Source: Rhodanobacter sp. 67-28
GTDB lineage: Bacteria > Pseudomonadota > Gammaproteobacteria > Xanthomonadales > Rhodanobacteraceae
NCBI GenBank assembly: GCA_001898415.1
Contig: MKTU01000047.1
Coordinates: 15,707 to 67,272, forward strand
Direction: 5' to 3'
Length of the DNA: 51,566 bases
Made by a program: the position numbers and the translations under genes. This document shows positions 8,428 through 17,357 of the stretch, in pieces (positions within the stretch are counted from its first letter, which is position 1; the number at the start of each line of letters is the position of its first letter). Below the pieces are notes generated by a model. It was not told where the DNA came from. It made no database searches and worked only from the letters and a program-made list of their open reading frames with translations.

Positions 8428-9736
8428 GCCCCCAGGCATCACGGGTGAGATTCTCCGGCTCGCCCTCGGTGCACGCCACGTCGTCCTCGATGCGGATGCC
8501 GCCGTACTGCTTGAACGCCTCGACCTTGTTCCAGTCGATGTCCTTCGCCAGCGGCTTGTCGCGCAACTCGGCCAGCAGCATCTCGATGAAGTACAGGCCG
8601 GGCTCGATCGTCACCACCATGCCGGGCTCCAGCGTGCGGGTCATGCGCAGGTACGGGTGGCCGTCCGGCCGCGGTACGGTGTCGCCGCGGTCGTTCCTGG
8701 CGAAGCCGCCCACGTCGTGCACCTGCAGGCCGATCGAATGGCCCAGGCCGTGCGGGAAGAAGGCGCGGGTGACGCCGCTTTCGAGTGCCGATTCGGCCTC
8801 CATGCGGATGAAGCCGTGGTCCTTCAGCAGCGTGGCCAGTTGCCGGTGCGCATGCAGATGCAACTCGGCGTAGGGGCGACCGCTGCGCACCATCGCGGCC
8901 TGGCTTTGCTGGTTCGCGTCCATCGCGTCGATCAGCGCCTGGAATTCGCCTGCGTCGGCGGCGGCGTGGGTGCGCGTGATGTCGCTGGCGTAGCCCGAGG
9001 CGCTGGCACCGGCGTCGATCAGCAGCGAGCGCGGGCGTGCCGGCGGTTGCCGGGTGAAATCCATGTAGTGCAGCACGGCGCCGTGCTCGTTCAGCGCCAC
9101 GATGCTGGAGTAGGGCAGTTCGGCGTCGATCTGGCCAGCCGCCGCCAGGTAGGCCTGATGGATGCCCAGCTCGCTGGCGCCGGCACGGAATGCCTGTTCG
9201 GCCGCGCGATGCGCGCGCGTGCCGATGCGGCTGGCCGCGCGCATCAGTTCCAGCTCGTACGGCGTCTTGTACGCGCGGTGGTAGTGCAGGTAATCCAGCA
9301 CCGCGGGAGGGTTGTTGAACGCGATGCCGGCGACGGCGGCGTTCGCTTCGCCGATGCTGGCGCAGCGACCTTGCGGCAGCTCGGCCACCGCTTCCTCGGC
9401 GGTGCGCACCACGACGATCTCGAAGCCGTCCACCCAGTAGCCGGCGGGCGCATCCGGCACCACGTGCCAGTAGTCGCGCGGCTGCAGGAAGATCAGCTTC
9501 GGCTTGCGGCCCGGGGTGTACGCGACCCAGCTGCCCGGCGCGTCGGTCAACGGCAACCAGTGCTTGAATGGCGGGCTGACGGCGTACGGGTAGTGATTGT
9601 CGTCGAGGAACTTGACGCCGGGCATGCCGGCGGCGATCAGCAGGTGGTCGAAGTCGCCGCGGGCGAGCGCCTGCTCGGCATGGTGCTGCACCGTGGCCAG
9701 GTGCGCGGGATAAAGCGTGGCGAGTCGATCATGCAT
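8420..9736 (-). CDS. pepQ: Xaa-Pro dipeptidase
   Basis: Hydrolyses X-Pro dipeptides in the cytosol. The 438-aa protein matches PepQ (443 aa in E. coli). The creatinase/pita-bread domain shows both Asp ligands in LLIDAGASASGYASDITRTH, the His ligand in FFPHGLGHSIGLQVHDVGG, and Glu ligands in TIEPGLYF and IRIEDDV. Unlike PepP in this window, its HGLGH motif is intact. ATG 9736 has GGGAG about 7 nt upstream. The C-terminal codons GRE-stop are contributed by the first repeat unit of the neighbouring heptamer array, so the C-terminus may be set by the repeat insertion. Confidence 0.94.
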   Translation of the reverse strand: MHDRLATLYPAHLATVQHHAEQALARGDFDHLLIAAGMPGVKFLDDNHYPYAVSPPFKHWLPLTDAPGSWVAYTPGRKPKLIFLQPRDYWHVVPDAPAGYWVDGFEIVVVRTAEEAVAELPQGRCASIGEANAAVAGIAFNNPPAVLDYLHYHRAYKTPYELELMRAASRIGTRAHRAAEQAFRAGASELGIHQAYLAAAGQIDAELPYSSIVALNEHGAVLHYMDFTRQPPARPRSLLIDAGASASGYASDITRTHAAADAGEFQALIDAMDANQQSQAAMVRSGRPYAELHLHAHRQLATLLKDHGFIRMEAESALESGVTRAFFPHGLGHSIGLQVHDVGGFARNDRGDTVPRPDGHPYLRMTRTLEPGMVVTIEPGLYFIEMLLAELRDKPLAKDIDWNKVEAFKQYGGIRIEDDVACTEGEPENLTRDAWGRE

Positions 9737-9848
9737 GGAGAACTCCCGGCAGGCGCACGGGAAAGGCCCGGCGAATCAGCAAAGACGAATCGCCATGATG
9801 ACGCCCGCAGGTCGGCAGTTCCAGTGGAGGTGATGCGGCCAGTCGCGA

Positions 9849-10208
9849 CTACGCCTGCGCCAGCCAGCTTTCCAGGCGCGCTGCGTCGATGTCGGTGATG
9901 GCGATGATCCGGTAGCCGGCCCATATCTGGCCGGAGCTGGCGGCGTGCTCGTGCCATTGCTCCTGGATGCCCACCTCGATCGGCTGCGACTGCACCAGCG
10001 CGCGGCCGGTGGCGGGCAGGTCGATGCGTACCTGGTACAGCGCCTCGCTGCGCGGTGCCTGCGAGGTGATCAGCAGCAGGCCGGTGCTGGACAGGTTGCC
10101 CAGGTGGCCGATCGGCTCGCCGCGGATCACGTCGGTGACGATGGCGTTGCCGGGCGCCCGCTTGCGCGGCGCACGACGCTGGTTGGCGGGACTGTTGGGC
10201 GGGTTCAT
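9849..10208 (-). CDS. PilZ domain protein (putative c-di-GMP receptor)
   Basis: A 119-aa single PilZ domain. Both c-di-GMP motifs are visible: RRAPRKR (RxxxR) near residues 11-17 and NLSSTG (N/DxSxxG) near residues 38-43. It therefore probably binds c-di-GMP, unlike the motif-less PilZ proteins of pilus assembly. ATG 10208 overlaps the stop of the DUF1631 gene (ATGA), so the two are translationally coupled and likely act together. The longer open frame to 10286 is inside the DUF1631 gene and is not used. The output of the pair is unknown. Confidence 0.85.
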   Translation of the reverse strand: MNPPNSPANQRRAPRKRAPGNAIVTDVIRGEPIGHLGNLSSTGLLLITSQAPRSEALYQVRIDLPATGRALVQSQPIEVGIQEQWHEHAASSGQIWAGYRIIAITDIDAARLESWLAQA

Positions 10209-12538
10209 CGGTGCCGGAACTCCGCGGGTTTGCCGCTGCGCCCGCTTGCGGCGGCCTGGCGCAGGCTGCCGGTGAGGCCGCGCCACGCGCGGTCGAGCAG
10301 GCTTTCCGGCTCGGCCGGCACTTCGCAGACGCGGCCGCGGGCAACTTCGTGGGCGAGCTGGGCCATGGTCATCTCCTCGCCGCGCTGGCCGCGCCGGCTG
10401 ACCAGCAGGCAGCGTCCCGACATCGGCGAATACCAGGCCAGCTTGCGTCGCGCGATCTGCCCGCTGGCGGGGTCGATGAACTCGAACCAGCTGCCGAACG
10501 GCAACTTGCGCAGATGTTGCTCGATGCGCGCCTCGCGCGGATCGACCGCCGGCGGTCGGGTCGATGTCGCCGTTGTCGTTGCGGGCCGCGGCGGCGTCGG
10601 CTTGACGATCGGGCTGGCGATCGCGGCTTCGTGGCTGGCCTGCTGTTCACCCAGGCGCTGGTGCTGCTTCAGTCGCAGCGCGAGATCGGTGGCGCTGGGC
10701 AGCTCGCTGGCCGGATCGGGCGTACCGACGCCGAGCAGGCGTTGCGCCACCTGCACCGATTCCTCCGCGTGCATGCCGATCTGCTGCAGGCCGCTTTCCA
10801 CTTCCTGCTGCAGCTGCCGCGGGTCGGGCACCGGCAGGCGGCCGAGCAACTGGTCGGTGATCGCCAGCTGCGCCTTGAACGCGGGGCTGTCCTCGCCATG
10901 ACGCAGCAGGGTCAGCGCGAGCACGTCGGACCAGGCGCGGTCCAGCAGGGCGCGCAGCAGTCCGCGCGGCGGCGATTGCGCGAAGCGGTCCGCCATCAGT
11001 TCGCCGGCGCGATGGCGCGCCTGGTCCAGCCGTTCGCGGCCCTGCGCCGCTTCGACGTGGCGCCGTTCGGCGGCCTGCGCCTTGCGCGTCAGCAGCGCCA
11101 GATGGTGTTCGATATCCGCCAGCAGCGTGGTGTAGAGACCGGCGCTGGGCGGCTCCTGGTTGGCGCGGCTGACCAGTTGCTCCAGCTTGCTGGCCAGCGG
11201 ACGGTTGCTCTCGTCGTCGCTGCCGTCGAGCCAGTCGTTGGCGGCGGCGGCGACGGTGTCGAGCAGCTTGCGCGCGGGATGGTCGCGCTGCTCGAAGAAG
11301 TCGTGGTCGGCCACCGCCACGCGCAGCACCGGCAGCTGCAGGTTGCCGAGCAGGCCGCGGGCGTTGCTGCCCTGCTGCAGTTGCTGGCCCAGTTGCTCGA
11401 ACAGTTCGGCGACCAGCTCCACCGTGTCGCCCTGTTCGCTGGTGAGCTGGGTGCGCGGCGCGCCGGCAGGCTTGCCGAGGTTGAGCTGGGTCAGCAGCTC
11501 CTCGCGCAGGCGCGCGGCACTGCGCAGTTCGCGGCTGGCGTGGTCGGTGACCTTGGCCAAGTGTTGTTGCAGCGCGCCCAGCGCCGATTGCAGTTCTTCC
11601 TCGCTGGCGGCCGGCCCGGCGGCTTCGCCGCTGCCCGTGCCCTGGCCGGCGCGCCGCTGCGACAGCAGGTCGCGCAGCGATTCCAGCACGTGGATGGAAT
11701 CTTCCGGGGCGCCGCCGGTCGCCGGCTTGGCGGCAGCTTCTGCCGGCGCGGCGGGGGTTTCGCTGGCGGCGCCGATCTCGCCCGTGCCCTGGCGCGGGCG
11801 CTTGTTGACGTGGCGCGGTGCCGGCACGCTGCGCAGCTGCGGCAGGATGCCGTCGGACTGCCAGCGCAGGTTGATGGTGCCGTAGAGCTCGCTCAGCGCA
11901 GGGAGCACGCACTGGTCGAAGTGCTGCAGCAACAACAACTGGTGCTTGAGTGGCAGCTCCAGCGCGGCGCTGGCCTGGTGGAATGCCTTGGCCAGCGCAT
12001 GCGGGCCAAGTGGCAGCGATGCGCCTTCCAGCGGCGGCGCGCCGATCAGCACCGCCAGGCGATGGCCCAGTTCGTACAGCGCGCGACCATGGCGTGCGTC
12101 GCCGCGGGCGCCGAGCTGGTCCAGCGCCATCGTCATCTCCTGCACGCCGGGGTCGAGCAGTTCCAGCGTCTGCCACGGACTGGCGGTGGCCGCGGTTTCC
12201 GCATCGGCGGGCCGGTGCGCATGGCGGTCAAGCTCATTGAGCGCCTTGCCCAGTTCTTCCATGAACGCCTGCACCAGCGCGTTCTGCCCCTGCAGCACGC
12301 GTTGGCGGCTGGCGAAGCACTCGTGCTGCTCGTCGGATCGGTGCGCGTGGTCGGCCAGCGCGAAGAGCTGCTTCTCGAATTCGCCGATGCAGCGGCGCAC
12401 GGGTTCGTGGAGACCTTCCACGCACAGGGTGTAGGCGGTCTCGATCAATTGCTGGGCACGCGCCGGCCACCGCCCCTGGTTGAACTGGGCCGTGCCGCGC
12501 GATGCCGACATGCGTCGCCGGTCTTGTCCGACGTCCAT
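10205..12538 (-). CDS. DUF1631 family protein
   Basis: A 777-aa soluble protein, mostly helical, with no signal peptide or membrane segment. It fits the DUF1631 family of Xanthomonadales and pseudomonads, for which no biochemical role is established. An Ala/Gly/Pro-rich linker (about residues 240-285) follows an N-terminal helical region. Near the C-terminus LPFGSWFEFIDPASGQ and LAWYSPMSGRCLLVSRRG form a beta-rich segment that looks PilZ-like to me (inference). It is coupled to the PilZ gene downstream. A start at Met10 (12511) is an alternative. An 865-codon open frame on the opposite strand is a GC-driven shadow. Confidence 0.82.
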   Translation of the reverse strand: MDVGQDRRRMSASRGTAQFNQGRWPARAQQLIETAYTLCVEGLHEPVRRCIGEFEKQLFALADHAHRSDEQHECFASRQRVLQGQNALVQAFMEELGKALNELDRHAHRPADAETAATASPWQTLELLDPGVQEMTMALDQLGARGDARHGRALYELGHRLAVLIGAPPLEGASLPLGPHALAKAFHQASAALELPLKHQLLLLQHFDQCVLPALSELYGTINLRWQSDGILPQLRSVPAPRHVNKRPRQGTGEIGAASETPAAPAEAAAKPATGGAPEDSIHVLESLRDLLSQRRAGQGTGSGEAAGPAASEEELQSALGALQQHLAKVTDHASRELRSAARLREELLTQLNLGKPAGAPRTQLTSEQGDTVELVAELFEQLGQQLQQGSNARGLLGNLQLPVLRVAVADHDFFEQRDHPARKLLDTVAAAANDWLDGSDDESNRPLASKLEQLVSRANQEPPSAGLYTTLLADIEHHLALLTRKAQAAERRHVEAAQGRERLDQARHRAGELMADRFAQSPPRGLLRALLDRAWSDVLALTLLRHGEDSPAFKAQLAITDQLLGRLPVPDPRQLQQEVESGLQQIGMHAEESVQVAQRLLGVGTPDPASELPSATDLALRLKQHQRLGEQQASHEAAIASPIVKPTPPRPATTTATSTRPPAVDPREARIEQHLRKLPFGSWFEFIDPASGQIARRKLAWYSPMSGRCLLVSRRGQRGEEMTMAQLAHEVARGRVCEVPAEPESLLDRAWRGLTGSLRQAAASGRSGKPAEFRHR

Positions 12539-12611
12539 GCAAAACCTGTGATTTCCCCGGGTTGGCCAAGTCTATGCTGCTTGCCGGGGCTATGCCATCG
12601 CCGCGAGCGCG

Positions 12612-13778
12612 TCAGTCGAGGAAGCTTGCGATCACGTCGTTCAGGAAGCGCTGGCCCAGCGCGGTGGTCTGCAGGCGTTGCGCGTCGCCGTGCAGCCAGC
12701 CGCGGTCGCGGGCGGCGGCCAGCGCCGCGGCGATCGTCTCCGGCACCAGCCCCGTGCGCGCGGGGAAATCGGCCATCGGCACGCCGTCGATCAGGCGCAG
12801 CGCGTTGAGCATGTACTCGAACGGCAGCTCGGCGGGGGCGACCACGTGGTCGCCCCCGATCCGGCCCGCGCCGCCGGGTTCGCCCATGTAGGCGCGCGGG
12901 CCGCGCGTTTTCCAGCGTCGGTGGATCTGGCTGCTGCCGGCGTCGCTGAGCTTGCCGTGGGCCCCGGCGCCGATGCCGAGGTAGTCGCCGAACCGCCAGT
13001 AGTTGAGGTTGTGTGCGCAGCGCCGGCCGGGCTGCGCGTAGGCGGAGATTTCGTACTGGCCGTAGCCGGCTTCGGCCAGGCGCGCCTCGCAGGCTTCCTG
13101 CATTGCCCAGGCGTGGTCGTCGTCGGGCAGCGGTGGCGGGTTGGCGGCGAACACCGTATTCGGCTCCAGCGTGAGCTGGTAGTGCGAGATGTGCGTGGGC
13201 CCGAGCGCGATGGCGCGCTCGACGTCGGCCAGTGCGCCGTCCAGTTCCTGCTTCGGCAGCGCGTACATCAGGTCGAGGTTGATGTTGGCGTAGCCGGCGT
13301 CCTGCGCGGATTTCACCGCGACTTCGGCTTCGCCGGCCGAGTGGATGCGGCCGAGCCGCTTCAGCTTGTCGTCGTCGAAGCTCTGCACGCCGAACGAGAT
13401 GCGGTTCACGCCGGCGGCGAGATAGCCGTCGAAACGGCCATGCTCGACCGTGCCGGGATTGGTTTCCAGGGTGACCTCGGCGTCGTCGGCCAGCGGCAGG
13501 CGCTCGCGCACGCCGTCGAGCAGGCGCGCGATCAGCTCCGGCGCGAACAGGCTGGGCGTGCCGCCACCGAAGAACACGCTGATGACCGCGCGGCCCTCCA
13601 GCGCCGCGGCGAAGTCGGCGCGGTCGGCGTCGAGATCGGCCAGCAGGTGGTCGATGTAATCGGCGTACGGCGGCGGCTCGCTGCGCAGGCCGTGCGAGTT
13701 GAAGTCGCAGTACGGGCACTTCTTCACGCACCACGGCATGTGCACGTACAGCGACAGCGGCGGCGCGACGAGGCTCAT
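12612..13778 (-). CDS. hemW: radical SAM heme chaperone HemW
   Basis: 388 aa. Resembles oxygen-independent coproporphyrinogen III oxidase but is the heme-binding paralogue that delivers heme to respiratory enzymes. The [4Fe-4S]/SAM motif CVKKCPYC lies at residues 17-24 (Cys17, Cys21, Cys24). GGGTPS follows near residue 70, and the HNLNYW heme-binding motif of HemW is present in the C-terminal half. ATG 13778 overlaps the rdgB stop (ATGA). The longer frame to 14159 lies inside rdgB and is not used. Order rph-rdgB-hemW is the usual proteobacterial cluster. Confidence 0.94.
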   Translation of the reverse strand: MSLVAPPLSLYVHMPWCVKKCPYCDFNSHGLRSEPPPYADYIDHLLADLDADRADFAAALEGRAVISVFFGGGTPSLFAPELIARLLDGVRERLPLADDAEVTLETNPGTVEHGRFDGYLAAGVNRISFGVQSFDDDKLKRLGRIHSAGEAEVAVKSAQDAGYANINLDLMYALPKQELDGALADVERAIALGPTHISHYQLTLEPNTVFAANPPPLPDDDHAWAMQEACEARLAEAGYGQYEISAYAQPGRRCAHNLNYWRFGDYLGIGAGAHGKLSDAGSSQIHRRWKTRGPRAYMGEPGGAGRIGGDHVVAPAELPFEYMLNALRLIDGVPMADFPARTGLVPETIAAALAAARDRGWLHGDAQRLQTTALGQRFLNDVIASFLD

Positions 13779-14374
13779 GGGCGAAGTTCGCGCAGGCGGT
13801 CGTGCAGCTTCGCCAGCGCCTGGCCGCGGTGGCTGAGGCGGTTCTTCAGCGCCGGCTCGAGTTCGGCGGCGCCGAGGGTCTGCCCGTGTGGCAGGAACAG
13901 CGGGTCGTAGCCGAAACCTTGCGTGCCGCGCGGGGCGTCGAGCACGCGACCGTGCCAGCGGCCTTCTGCGATCAGCGGCGCGGGGTCGTCGGCGTGCTGC
14001 AGCAGCGCCAGGACGCAGATGAAGAACGCGCCGCGTCGTTCCGTCGGCACGCCGTCCAGTTCGCGCAGCAGCTTCGCGTTGTTGGCGGCGTTGTCGCCGT
14101 GGTTGCCGGCATAGCGCGCCGAGTACAGGCCGGGCGCGCCGCGCAAATGGTCCACGCACAGACCGGAGTCGTCGGCCAGCGCGGGCAAGCCGCTGGCACG
14201 GGCGGCGTGGCGTGCCTTGAGCACGGCGTTCTCCACGAAGGTGAGGCCGGTTTCCTCGATGTCGTCCACGCCGAGGCTGGCCTGCGGCACCACCTCGAAG
14301 CCGGCGTTGGCGAGCAGGGCATGGAACTCGGCGAGCTTGCCGCGGTTGCTGCTGGCGAGGACGATGCGCCGCAT
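13775..14374 (-). CDS. rdgB: dITP/XTP pyrophosphatase (HAM1 family)
   Basis: Removes non-canonical purine nucleoside triphosphates (dITP, XTP) from the pool and so prevents their incorporation. The 199-aa product starts MRRIVLASSNRGKLAEF (substrate-binding S/TxxxxK) and contains ADDSGLCVD near residue 67, GLYSARYAG near 80 and GFGYDPLF near the C-terminal third. All are family hallmarks. It starts 1 nt after the rph stop and overlaps hemW by 4 nt, so the three genes are co-translated. Confidence 0.96.
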   Translation of the reverse strand: MRRIVLASSNRGKLAEFHALLANAGFEVVPQASLGVDDIEETGLTFVENAVLKARHAARASGLPALADDSGLCVDHLRGAPGLYSARYAGNHGDNAANNAKLLRELDGVPTERRGAFFICVLALLQHADDPAPLIAEGRWHGRVLDAPRGTQGFGYDPLFLPHGQTLGAAELEPALKNRLSHRGQALAKLHDRLRELRP

Positions 14375-14375
14375 G

Positions 14376-15101
14376 TCAGAGTGCGAGCGCCGCGCGCTGC
14401 GCGGCGACCAGTTCGCCGATGCCTTTTTCGGCCAGCGCCAGCATCTGGTCCATCTCGTCGCGGCGGAAGGCGTGGCCTTCGGCGGTGCCCTGCACTTCGA
14501 TGAAGCCGCCGCCGTCGTTCATCACCACGTTCATGTCGGTGTCGCAGTCCGAATCCTCGGCGTAGTCGAGGTCGAGCACCGGCACGCCCTGGTAGATGCC
14601 GACCGAGACCGCGGCGACCGCGCCCACGATCGGGTTGCGCTTGAGGTTCTCGCGCTTCATCAGCAGGTTCACCGCATCGACCAGGGCCACATAGGCCCCG
14701 GTGATCGCCGCCGTGCGCGTGCCGCCGTCGGCCTGCAGCACGTCGCAGTCCAGCGTGATCACCCGCTCGCCCAGCGCCTGGCGGTTGACGCAGGCGCGCA
14801 GGCTGCGGCCGATCAGCCGCTGGATTTCCATGGTGCGGCCGCCCTGGCCGCCGCGGGCGGCCTCGCGCTGGGTGCGGGTGTTGGTGGCGCGCGGCAACAT
14901 GCCGTATTCGGCGGTGATCCAGCCCTCGCCTTTGCCGCGCAGCCAGGCCGGCGCGCGATCCTCGATGCTGGCGGTGCACAGCACGCGGGTGTCGCCGAAG
15001 CTGACCAGCACCGAGCCTTCGGCGTGGCGGGTGTAATGACGTTCGAGGCTGACGGTGCGCAGCTGGTCGCTGGCGCGGCCACTGGGGCGGCTGGGATTCA
15101 T
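14376..15101 (-). CDS. rph: ribonuclease PH
   Basis: Phosphorolytic 3'-5' exoribonuclease that trims tRNA 3' ends. 241 aa against 238 in E. coli. Signature regions are [11 protein letters not shown] (residues 4-14), [17 protein letters not shown] near 65-81, [14 protein letters not shown] and ALVDAVNLL. Unlike the frameshifted rph of E. coli K-12, this copy is full length with the C-terminal helix intact. First gene of rph-rdgB-hemW and divergent from yicC, with 77 nt between the two starts holding both promoters. Confidence 0.96.
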   Translation of the reverse strand: MNPSRPSGRASDQLRTVSLERHYTRHAEGSVLVSFGDTRVLCTASIEDRAPAWLRGKGEGWITAEYGMLPRATNTRTQREAARGGQGGRTMEIQRLIGRSLRACVNRQALGERVITLDCDVLQADGGTRTAAITGAYVALVDAVNLLMKRENLKRNPIVGAVAAVSVGIYQGVPVLDLDYAEDSDCDTDMNVVMNDGGGFIEVQGTAEGHAFRRDEMDQMLALAEKGIGELVAAQRAALAL

Positions 15102-15178
15102 GAAGGGTGGCCGGATTGGGCAAGGGGGACCGGAGAGTTTACCATTGCGTCCTTTCCCCCGATGTCCGGAAGGCGCCG

Positions 15179-16039
15179 ATGATCCGCAGCATGACGGCCT
15201 ACGCCAGTGCCGAAACCACCGGCCCCGCGGGCACGCTCAGCTGCGAGCTGCGCACGGTCAACCATCGCTACCTGGAGCTGAGCCCGCGCTTGCCGGACGA
15301 CCTGCGCGCGTTCGAATCGCAGTTGCGTGAGCGGGTGGCGGCGAAGCTGTCGCGCGGCAAGCTGGACCTCACCGTGCGTCGCGCGGGCGAGGGGCGCGGC
15401 GAGGCGTTGCAGGTGAACGGCGCACTGCTCGCGCGGCTGTCCGAGCTGAACCTGGACATGGCCGCGCTGTTCCCCGGCCTGCAGGTGCAGTTCACCGAGC
15501 TGCTGCGCTTTCCGGGCGTGATGCAGCAGGCCGAGGTCGATCCCGAAGCGCAGCAAACCGCGCTGTTCGACGTGCTCGACCGCGCGCTGGATGCGCTGGC
15601 GGCCACCCGCGAACGCGAGGGCGAGAAGCTGGGCGCGATCCTGCACGAGCGGCTCGACGCGATCGAGCGCGTGGTCGCCGAGGTGCGCGGCTGGATGCCG
15701 GAGATCCGCACCGCGCTGCGCACCCGGCTGGAAACCCGGCTGGCCGACCTCAAGCAGCCGGTCGAGCCGGGCCGGCTGGAACAGGAGCTGGTGCTGCAGA
15801 TCACCCGCAGCGACGTGGACGAGGAGCTGGACCGGCTCGCCACCCACATCGCCGAGACGCGCCGCGTGCTGGGCCTGGCCGAACCGGTCGGCCGCCGGCT
15901 GGATTTCCTGATGCAGGAGTTCAACCGTGAGGCCAACACGCTCGGTTCCAAGTCGGTCGACGCGCGCAGCACCAACGCGGCGGTCGAGCTCAAGGTGCTG
16001 ATCGAGCAGATGCGCGAACAAGTGCAGAACATCGAGTAG
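15179..16039 (+). CDS. yicC: YicC family endoribonuclease-like protein
   Basis: A 286-aa protein of the YicC/YloC family, for which endoribonuclease activity has been reported. It starts [12 protein letters not shown], the usual opening, and ends in the conserved block [20 protein letters not shown] followed by [17 protein letters not shown]. The start at ATG 15179 follows a GGAAGG (15167-15172). In relatives yicC is normally followed directly by gmk; here the AHH toxin/immunity pair lies between them. The yicC stop TAG shares its last base with a GTG of the toxin frame. Confidence 0.94.
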   Translation: MIRSMTAYASAETTGPAGTLSCELRTVNHRYLELSPRLPDDLRAFESQLRERVAAKLSRGKLDLTVRRAGEGRGEALQVNGALLARLSELNLDMAALFPGLQVQFTELLRFPGVMQQAEVDPEAQQTALFDVLDRALDALAATREREGEKLGAILHERLDAIERVVAEVRGWMPEIRTALRTRLETRLADLKQPVEPGRLEQELVLQITRSDVDEELDRLATHIAETRRVLGLAEPVGRRLDFLMQEFNREANTLGSKSVDARSTNAAVELKVLIEQMREQVQNIE

Positions 16040-16101
16040 TGCCGGCCGGCCCGGATCGAGCCGCGGTTGTGGTTTCAAATGCATGCGTTCTGGAGATGGG
16101 C

Positions 16102-16716
16102 ATGGCAAGAGACGGAAGGCCGGGTGCGCCCCGCGGGGGGTTGCGCCAACCACGGCGCACCACGGCGCAGCTCAGGGTGAATGCGGCTCGCGTAGTAGGC
16201 GGGCTCAACCCGAACGCTGCCGTCAATGATGTCATCCTCGAGGCCGCGAAAGCGGAGGTCCGTTACCGGAATGGAGTGACGCTGCCCGCAAATGCAGAGC
16301 GGCTTCTGGCACACGCCAGACGCGAGGGTGCGAGACACTCGACTGACTTGGCGCGGAACTTGGCGTCGGCAAATATCGACCGGCCGAAGGGCGCCGCGGC
16401 CCACCACATCGTGGCCCATGGAGACTCGCGAGCTTTTCCGTCGCAGGAATTGCTGTTTGGCTGGGGTATCGCCATCAATGACGTTGACAATGGCGTCTAT
16501 CTGCCCCGCTTCAAGAAAAGCATCGTCACCGGCATGCCTGACGCCATCAAGCACTCGGTTTTGCATACAGGGCTCTACCATCTTGAGGTCTATGCGCGAC
16601 TGGTCGACATTGATCAGGGTGCGGAGCACAGTCAGGCAGGACGCGAAGCGCTTCGGGGAATCAAGACGCAGCTGCTTGACGGAACCTTCCCCTACCGGTC
16701 GGGAGACGGGGCATGA
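16102..16716 (+). CDS. AHH-family nuclease toxin (HNH/endonuclease VII-like)
   Basis: A 204-aa predicted nuclease toxin. Residues 97-110 contain the AHH signature (AAAHHIVAHGD), followed by GIAINDVDNGVYLP at 122-135 and a third histidine in HTGLYHLEVYARL at 156-167. This order defines the AHH group of HNH/EndoVII toxin nucleases. The ATG at 16102 is preferred because GGAG lies 6 nt upstream; in-frame starts at 16096 (ATG) and 16039 (GTG, overlapping the yicC stop) are possible. There is no signal peptide, PAAR, Rhs or filamentous repeat, so the route of delivery is unknown. Wobble positions are visibly A/T-richer than in neighbours, suggesting horizontal acquisition. The downstream gene overlaps it (ATGA). 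Confidence 0.85.
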   Translation: MARDGRPGAPRGGLRQPRRTTAQLRVNAARVVGGLNPNAAVNDVILEAAKAEVRYRNGVTLPANAERLLAHARREGARHSTDLARNLASANIDRPKGAAAHHIVAHGDSRAFPSQELLFGWGIAINDVDNGVYLPRFKKSIVTGMPDAIKHSVLHTGLYHLEVYARLVDIDQGAEHSQAGREALRGIKTQLLDGTFPYRSGDGA

Positions 16717-17261
16717 CAGTCTGGGAGATCAAGGCTGGCCCAGCCGACCGGATGGCGATGCTGGTGGTGCCGCAGGCCGAACAGGTCATGGGCGCGATGA
16801 AGCGCTTCGGTGGCAATGGCAATGTTCTGCATTGGCACGAGCGACCAAAGCTGCAGGTGTACGCCGACAAGTGCCGGAAGCGCCTGCCACGAAGCGACGT
16901 CAGCCCCTTTGTCCCCGGGGCGTTGGTGTTGAATTCCAAGGCGTTCGCCACGCTGGGCGGGTTCCTGGCTGATTTCGGGCAGTTGCTGGAGCTCGATGTC
17001 GACGGCGAGGTCGAGTACTTCTTCAACGCCACGCACCTCGTGCCGTGCATAGACCGCGAGCGATCCGAAACGCGCCCCGGTGGCACGGTGGGCCGGGAAG
17101 CGTTTCTCGCCAACGCCGTTCCGTCCGAAGCTGCGGTGTTCAAGGATCCGGCGACCGCACGCTCGCGTCTTTACACCAATGATGCCGGCAAGCGAACCTT
17201 GGAGGATGTCGCCGCTGCACATTCCGTCAGCGGCTTGGTCTTTACTCGGGCCGGCCTGTGA
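16713..17261 (+). CDS. putative Imm11-like (DUF1629) immunity protein for the AHH nuclease
   Basis: 182 aa, cytosolic, no signal peptide. Family assignment rests on VPQAEQVMGAMKRF near residue 19, PFVPGALVLNSKAFATLGG near residue 66, then GQLLELDVDGEVEYFFNATH, which resembles the Imm11/DUF1629 pattern of a helix, a Leu-Glu-rich strand and a Y-F-x-N-x-T strand. It was recognised by eye only. Position right after the nuclease with a 4-nt overlap is the classic toxin-then-immunity order and ensures co-expression. A 96-nt gap separates it from gmk. Confidence 0.72.
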   Translation: MTVWEIKAGPADRMAMLVVPQAEQVMGAMKRFGGNGNVLHWHERPKLQVYADKCRKRLPRSDVSPFVPGALVLNSKAFATLGGFLADFGQLLELDVDGEVEYFFNATHLVPCIDRERSETRPGGTVGREAFLANAVPSEAAVFKDPATARSRLYTNDAGKRTLEDVAAAHSVSGLVFTRAGL

Positions 17262-17272
17262 TGTGCGATGCC

Positions 17273-17315
17273 CTCCATGGTGGCTTGATTCGATGCAAGC
17301 GCGTTTGCCATGGAG
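17273..17315. repeat. 8-bp inverted repeat downstream of the immunity gene
   Basis: CTCCATGG (17273-17280) is inverted at 17308-17315 (CCATGGAG), and outer TGCCC/GGGCA can also pair. It could end the cassette transcript or mark the right edge of the insertion. There is no T tract. Confidence 0.35.
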
Positions 17316-17357
17316 CTTGCCGGGCATGACGAGGCACGCGAAAGGTTGCTTGTCACC

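Noticed and set aside
10211-12808. 865-codon open frame on the plus strand opposite the DUF1631 gene
   Set aside because: Composition is Gln/Arg/Ala/Gly-rich without any recognisable domain; the minus-strand protein fits a family and has overlapping operon starts. It is a high-GC shadow.
16039-16101. GTG at 16039 as the start of the AHH toxin (would overlap the yicC stop)
   Set aside because: It lacks a Shine-Dalgarno, whereas ATG 16102 has GGAG with 6-nt spacing. It cannot be excluded without data.
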